A stretch of 64,000 nucleotides of DNA from Saprospiraceae bacterium (GTDB lineage: Bacteria; Bacteroidota; Bacteroidia; Chitinophagales; Saprospiraceae), in assembly GCA_028284395.1 (NCBI GenBank), contig JANQRV010000441.1, positions 1 to 64,000 of the forward strand. Reading direction: 5' to 3'. The position numbers and the translations under genes are program-made. The notes under the pieces are model-generated. The model searched no databases, was not told the DNA's origin, and worked only from the letters and a program-made list of their open reading frames with translations. Shown here in pieces: positions 60,591 through 64,000 of this stretch (within the stretch, counting starts at the first letter, position 1; each line of letters starts with the position of its first letter).

Positions 60591-61700
60591 ATGATGAAAC
60601 ATAACGATAATTTTGAAATGGTCATTCGCCAGAAAATGGAGTCCTTTCGGGGCAATCCATCTACCAGCCTAAAAGTTCAGCTCTTCGATCAACTTAGTGA
60701 TATCGAATCTTCAAGATCGAATCGTTGGTGGGAAAATGGATTGATCTTCATGGTCCTTATCGTAATTGTCGTTGCTTCATTCTGGTATGGGACGCGAGGC
60801 CAGGAAGAATCTGCTGCCGACTCCTCTGCAGTTCCCTTAAAGAAGCAAGACAATCGGGAAACCCCAATGGTACCAGTTGCTTCCCTGAGGCATGAAGCAG
60901 ACAAGGAAGTATCCCAAGACTCCAACCAAAAACTGCACAATACCAGTGCTGGAGAGCTGTTGATCGTTGATACAGCTGCAAATGAAGCCTTCGCAACGCT
61001 TTCCTCCCCGTTGGATAGTATGAATAGTCAAAAACAAAAATCTGTCTTCAGTACTCCTTCTGAAATCCAAATGGTGTTTGATCGGAGTCCTTACCGAGAA
61101 GTATTTGCAGAGGCTCAAAAAACCGGGAAAACCGTTCTCTTTTATTTTTTCAATACGGAGTGTGGCAAGTGTCAGATGATGGATACCATCACTTTTGCCG
61201 ATGCAGAGGTGAAGGAAGTGCTCCAGGATCATTTTATACATTTGGAAATCAACACTCGGTCGGCAGTTGATTCCAACCTCCATGAGCTTTTACAGTATTT
61301 TGATATCCAAGCTGTACCACAGATTATTTTTGTCGATTCAAACGGAGAAGCTTTTCACCGGAGCAAGGGGTATGTATCTCCCGCTAGTGCCATCGATTTA
61401 TTGCGGGAGATTAAGGGGAAAGACAATTTTCGACTGTCCGATAAACCGGTACTAGAACTTAAAATCCATGCCGATCCCAGTCAAAGCAGCATGGTTATCG
61501 ATCTGAAAGGACCGAAAGGAAAAGTTCAGCTTCAGATTTACTCCCGATGGGGGCAATTGTTGAAGGAGGAAGAATTTCCTAATTTCGATGGCCTGATGAC
61601 TAAATCCTACGATTTGGCAAAATTGCCTGAAACCCTGATCATTATTGCTAAACAAAACGTATACGTAGCCAAAGAAGCCATTAAGATCGATAAGAATTAG
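60591..61700 (+). CDS. Candidate anti-sigma factor with periplasmic thioredoxin-like domain
   Basis: This 369-residue protein has a short cytoplasmic N-terminus (MIRQKMESFRGNPSTSLKVQLFDQL-like, residues 1-47) of the kind that binds ECF sigma factors in Bacteroidota, one membrane helix (about 49-66), a polar linker, and a thioredoxin-like domain (about 165-275) with active site C191-G-K-C194 (NTECGKCQMMD) and cis-proline region AVPQIIFVD. A C-terminal beta domain (LQIYSRWGQLLKEEEF) follows. The gene starts 3 bp after the sigma gene. The layout suggests a redox-sensing anti-sigma factor; this is inference. A small hairpin overlaps the stop codon. Confidence 0.75.
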   Translation: MMKHNDNFEMVIRQKMESFRGNPSTSLKVQLFDQLSDIESSRSNRWWENGLIFMVLIVIVVASFWYGTRGQEESAADSSAVPLKKQDNRETPMVPVASLRHEADKEVSQDSNQKLHNTSAGELLIVDTAANEAFATLSSPLDSMNSQKQKSVFSTPSEIQMVFDRSPYREVFAEAQKTGKTVLFYFFNTECGKCQMMDTITFADAEVKEVLQDHFIHLEINTRSAVDSNLHELLQYFDIQAVPQIIFVDSNGEAFHRSKGYVSPASAIDLLREIKGKDNFRLSDKPVLELKIHADPSQSSMVIDLKGPKGKVQLQIYSRWGQLLKEEEFPNFDGLMTKSYDLAKLPETLIIIAKQNVYVAKEAIKIDKN

Positions 61701-61747
61701 CAGAAATCTTCTGCATTAGCTTGAATGTTTTCTTTTTCTTTTTTAGA

Positions 61748-61767
61748 TTTGTACTGATCAGTACAAA
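61748..61767. promoter_or_regulatory. Perfect 20-bp palindrome, TetR operator
   Basis: TTTGTACTGATCAGTACAAA is its own reverse complement over all 20 bases and ends 10 bases before the TetR start, where bound repressor would block transcription. A related site lies before the next gene, which supports autoregulation. Confidence 0.85.
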
Positions 61768-61777
61768 AGAGATATTC

Positions 61778-62359
61778 ATGCCGCGACACGATCTGCAAAA
61801 GGTAATTAAAATTGGTGATGAATTATTCCGTACCAGAGGTTATTACAATACCGGTACGGAGGAAATCCTGGAACAGTCAGGTTTACCGCGCAGTTCGTTT
61901 TACTACCACTTCAAGAATAAGGAAGGTTTTGCAGTCCGTGTTATCGAGCATTATGGACGGGACTCCGTACAATTTTATAAGGCCATCCTCTGGAACCCAC
62001 AGGTAGCAAGTCCCAAAGCCCGCTTCCAGCTTTTCTTTGCCAACCTCATGGAGGTTACTCAGGTCAAAGAATTTAAGAGTCAGTGCTTGGTACAAAAGAT
62101 GTCCGGGGAGTGTGCCGCCAATAATGAGCTGATCAGAACTGCAGCGGATGAAGAACTGCGAAAGCTCGTGGCTGTGTTTGCTCACTGCATACGAGAAGGA
62201 CAGGAGAAAGGAGAATTTCGGTCGGATCAGACTGCAGATGATCTCGCTAAATTCCTGCACGCTCAACTTTATGGTGCACACACGATGGTGCGGCTCGCAC
62301 GAGATACTGAAGTCATGAAAAAAACAATGGATATGGCTTTGGACTACATTTCAATTTAA
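61778..62359 (+). CDS. TetR/AcrR family transcriptional regulator
   Basis: This 193-residue regulator starts at MPRHDLQKVIKIGDELF; nineteen upstream in-frame codons overlap the operator and are not family-like. The N-terminal helix-turn-helix (about residues 8-55) reads VIKIGDELFRTRGYYNTGTEEILEQSGLPRSSFYYHFKNKEGF. The helical C-terminal domain (AANNELIRTAADEELRKLVAVFAHCIREGQ) has the TetR_C pattern of the AcrR/YxaF group, which bind small hydrophobic ligands. A perfect palindrome sits 10 bases upstream and a variant sits before the next gene, so it probably represses both itself and the lipoprotein gene 49 bp downstream. Confidence 0.93.
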   Translation: MPRHDLQKVIKIGDELFRTRGYYNTGTEEILEQSGLPRSSFYYHFKNKEGFAVRVIEHYGRDSVQFYKAILWNPQVASPKARFQLFFANLMEVTQVKEFKSQCLVQKMSGECAANNELIRTAADEELRKLVAVFAHCIREGQEKGEFRSDQTADDLAKFLHAQLYGAHTMVRLARDTEVMKKTMDMALDYISI

Positions 62360-62376
62360 AATTTTTTTTCCTCAAA

Positions 62377-62394
62377 ATGTATAGATCAGTACAT
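62377..62394. promoter_or_regulatory. Second TetR operator, upstream of the lipoprotein gene
   Basis: ATGTATAGATCAGTACAT shares the GATCAGTACA half-site and overall symmetry of the site upstream of the TetR gene, with two changed bases in one half. It ends 14 bases before the lipoprotein start, in a position to block its transcription. Confidence 0.75.
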
Positions 62395-62408
62395 ACAAAA
62401 TTAAAATT

Positions 62409-63302
62409 ATGAAAAAAACAATTGACGTAACCTCGATCATTTTTGTGATCATTGCCCTCTTTTTTTTATCCGGCTGTATGGCGGATATGCGCACTTCCCT
62501 GGTTAAAGAAGAGGGAATCCGACAGAGTCAAGTAGAAAAGGGCAAGGCCATTCTGGAGACGGCGTGGCGGACACACGGCCTTCAGCACTTAAAGAAACAC
62601 GATACTTATTCTTTTCACGGGTCGGATATTTGGAAGGGGATGATGGGAAAAATGGGTAAACCTTGGCCGGAGGCGAAATCAGAAATTGAGTTCAAATATG
62701 CGGTCGGTACCTTTGACAGCCAGGCTTATTTTATGAATGGTAAATGGAAGGGCATTCTGGCCGGGCTGCAAAGCTGGGAATACTACGAAAGAGATCTGCA
62801 GCAAAATCTACAATTCAAGGAGTACAACAAACGGATTGGTTTTGGTTTGTCGGCTTATCAATATTTTTTTGAGATGTTGGATCGATTGAAGGATGTTCCG
62901 ATCATTTCTTATGCCGGCCAAAAAGAGTTCAATGGGAATCGGTACGACTTGGTCTTTGCCACTTGGCAAAAAGCGGAACCCCATATGGAAAACGACCAAT
63001 ATATACTTTGGATAAACCGACAGACCAAAATGTTGGACTACGCAGTCTATTCACTTCGGGATAACTATTTGAAAATTCCTGGTTACAAGGCATTTTATGG
63101 TTCGATACAATTTGGGGATTACAAAGAGATTGAAGGCATTATGATTCCTCACCGGCAAACGGTTTATTTGAATCAACCCAGCAAAAAAGAAAAAAGACAT
63201 TTACACCAGCTAATCGTCACGGATTTTTCATTTGACAACTTTGACGTATCAGAGCTATATCCCGATCCGAAAATCGCCAAATTGGGAGATCGCAAAAAGT
63301 AG
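62409..63302 (+). CDS. Lipoprotein of unknown function, probable TetR target
   Basis: This 297-residue predicted lipoprotein has lipobox LSG-C (about Cys22), preceded by a long hydrophobic stretch. The mature protein reads as a mostly beta-strand fold of the LolA/outer-membrane-lipid-carrier type: YSFHGSDIWKGMMG, EIEFKYAVGTFDSQAYF, RYDLVFATWQKAEPHMEND, YILWINRQTKMLDYAVY and GIMIPHRQTVYLN alternate strands in the way of LolA/VioE-like proteins. I cannot assign it firmly. An operator for the upstream TetR protein lies immediately before the gene, so it is likely induced by a small hydrophobic ligand. Confidence 0.78.
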   Translation: MKKTIDVTSIIFVIIALFFLSGCMADMRTSLVKEEGIRQSQVEKGKAILETAWRTHGLQHLKKHDTYSFHGSDIWKGMMGKMGKPWPEAKSEIEFKYAVGTFDSQAYFMNGKWKGILAGLQSWEYYERDLQQNLQFKEYNKRIGFGLSAYQYFFEMLDRLKDVPIISYAGQKEFNGNRYDLVFATWQKAEPHMENDQYILWINRQTKMLDYAVYSLRDNYLKIPGYKAFYGSIQFGDYKEIEGIMIPHRQTVYLNQPSKKEKRHLHQLIVTDFSFDNFDVSELYPDPKIAKLGDRKK

Positions 63303-63322
63303 GGGCGATACTGAAATTTCAA

Positions 63323-63342
63323 AGTTCATTTGAAAATGAACT
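63323..63342. promoter_or_regulatory. Perfect 20-bp inverted repeat upstream of osmC-like gene
   Basis: AGTTCATTTGAAAATGAACT pairs with itself, with only the central bases unpaired. It covers the region where the -33 box should lie relative to the TAAATTTG element at 63362, the usual place for a repressor operator. Confidence 0.6.
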
Positions 63343-63361
63343 ATTAAAGGATTTTGGCCCG

Positions 63362-63369
63362 TAAATTTG
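63362..63369 (+). promoter_or_regulatory. Candidate -7 element of the osmC-like gene
   Basis: TAAATTTG is a perfect TAnnTTTG match 19 bases before the start codon. It is identical to the rplS -7 candidate. A palindrome overlaps the expected -33 position. Confidence 0.5.
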
Positions 63370-63388
63370 CTGAAAATACCGAACGATC

Positions 63389-63850
63389 ATGAGCCAAGAA
63401 ATTTCAGCAAAAATCCATTGGGAACATCAAGATGCCAAGACCTTTCAAAAGGGAAAATACAGTAGGACGCACATTTGGGAACTCGATAGCGGCAATCAAA
63501 TTGATGCGTCCTCTTCTCCTCATATAGTCCCTGTTCCATTTTCCGATCCTGCCTTCATCGATCCAGAAGAGGCTTTTATTTGTAGCCTGGCCAGTTGCCA
63601 CATGTTATTTTTTTTATCCATTGCGGCTAAGAAAGGGATTTCCATTTTGCGGTATGACGATACTCCAATTGGAATGCTTGCTAAAAATGACTCCAACAAG
63701 ATGGCAATGACGGAGGTCATCCTCCAGCCGGTTGTAAAAACTTGGGAAGAATTAGATCCGGAGACACTTCGGGAAATTCATGAATCGGCACATGAAAACT
63801 GCTTTATTGCAAATTCGGTCAAATCGGTGATTAAAATTAAACAAAATTGA
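63389..63850 (+). CDS. OsmC/Ohr family peroxidase
   Basis: This 153-residue protein belongs to the OsmC/Ohr family, thiol peroxidases that reduce organic hydroperoxides. The two redox cysteines are present: Cys70 in SLASCHMLF and Cys138 in AHENCFIANSVK. The region between carries the usual strands and helix. The length and the Cys spacing are normal. The gene may be induced by oxidative stress, since a perfect inverted repeat overlaps its promoter region. The next gene starts 2 bases after its stop, so the two are probably an operon. Confidence 0.93.
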   Translation: MSQEISAKIHWEHQDAKTFQKGKYSRTHIWELDSGNQIDASSSPHIVPVPFSDPAFIDPEEAFICSLASCHMLFFLSIAAKKGISILRYDDTPIGMLAKNDSNKMAMTEVILQPVVKTWEELDPETLREIHESAHENCFIANSVKSVIKIKQN

Positions 63851-63852
63851 AA

Positions 63853-64000
63853 ATGAAAGATCTTCAAATTATTCTCAACAACCAACCTGGTGAATTAGCC
63901 AGAATGGGAGTGGTCTTAGGTACTGCCGGGGTAAGTTTGGAAGGAGGAGGCGTATTTGTTCACAATGATTTAGGGATTGCCCATTTTCTGGTAAGGGACG
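63853..64000 (+). CDS. ACT-domain protein, partial (cut by window end)
   Basis: Only the first 49 codons are in the window. They read MKDLQIILNNQPGELARMG, then VVLGTAGVSLEGGGVFV and HNDLGIAHFLVRD, the pattern of an ACT domain (beta-alpha-beta, with NQPGELA at the ligand-binding turn). Such small proteins bind amino acids. It begins 2 bases after the OsmC stop and continues beyond the window. The full length and any further domains are not visible. Confidence 0.7.
   Translation, partial: MKDLQIILNNQPGELARMGVVLGTAGVSLEGGGVFVHNDLGIAHFLVRD

Noticed and set aside
61700-61714. Hairpin GCAGAA-ATC-TTCTGC at the end of the anti-sigma-like gene
   Set aside because: The stem is only six base pairs and no T-run follows directly, so I do not call it a terminator.
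1-64000. CRISPR arrays, insertion sequences, integrases, tRNA and rRNA genes
   Set aside because: No regularly spaced direct repeats, transposase or integrase motifs, or cloverleaf-type RNA sequences were found on reading the window.

Overview
The window looks like a chromosomal stretch from a free-living Bacteroidota bacterium, most likely of the Saprospiria/Lewinella type (inference). The signs are a short primary sigma factor of the Bacteroidota form, two proteins with type IX secretion (T9SS) C-terminal sorting domains (gliding-motility type and type A), a TonB-dependent receptor with a CarboxypepD_reg-like N-terminus, an imelysin, a YpdA-type bacillithiol disulfide reductase, 2-oxoacid:ferredoxin oxidoreductase genes, and repeated TAnnTTTG-type -7 promoter elements with almost no Shine-Dalgarno sequences. 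I see no tRNA, rRNA, CRISPR array, insertion sequence, integrase or phage gene. Gene density is high and most neighbours are separated by only a few bases.

Layout. 0-4.5 kb: a Kbp-like BON-LysM protein, an EamA transporter, a DUF4112 membrane protein, a metallophosphoesterase and a secreted gamma-glutamyltransferase. 4.9-9.8 kb: a tight imelysin - HTTM (vitamin-K-carboxylase-like) - TonB receptor operon, probably for metal uptake. 9.9-15.3 kb: an unknown membrane protein and two divergent S9 peptidases. 15.5-21.5 kb: a QueG/reductive-dehalogenase-like iron-sulfur protein, an FG-GAP lipoprotein, an amidohydrolase fused to a SnoaL-like domain, DUF2237, an unknown protein and YpdA. 21.6-24.2 kb: a hybrid receiver/PAS/degenerate-kinase/receiver protein and a stand-alone receiver. 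24.7-33.7 kb: a polyprenyl synthase, the korA-korB-acetyltransferase operon, an AddB-like nuclease coupled to a HEAT-like protein, a small membrane protein and a START-like protein. 34.3-41.5 kb: rpoD, an Lrp/AsnC regulator, a CtpA protease, a degenerate YrdC-fold protein, a PKD-domain T9SS protein and rplS. 41.6-48.0 kb: a secreted GH13 enzyme, then a LuxI/FeeM-like acyl synthase translationally coupled to an isoprenylcysteine-methyltransferase-like enzyme, followed by a nucleoside hydrolase and an adenosine deaminase. 48.0-50.3 kb: a seven-helix membrane protein ending in an effector-associated domain (EAD) and a secreted SMI1-like/Sel1-repeat protein. 50.4-59.9 kb: acetyltransferases, an AraC regulator, a serine hydrolase, an ABC-permease/M1-peptidase fusion, a GyrI-like protein and a lipoprotein. 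60.0-64.0 kb: an ECF sigma factor with a thioredoxin-fused candidate anti-sigma factor, a TetR regulator with matching operators before itself and before the next lipoprotein gene, an OsmC protein and the start of an ACT-domain gene.

The two most promising leads for undescribed biology are (i) the coupled acyl-synthase/methyltransferase pair at 44.6-46.0 kb, preceded by a 24-bp near-perfect palindrome and followed by purine-nucleoside salvage genes, which reads like a small-molecule signal cassette, and (ii) the adjacent 7TM-EAD protein, which looks like a membrane sensor carrying the adaptor domain used in bacterial conflict and signalling systems. Also notable are the pseudokinase hybrid, the ECF/thioredoxin anti-sigma pair, the twin TetR operators and the imelysin-HTTM-TonB operon. 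All functional calls come from reading motifs by eye; no database search was run.
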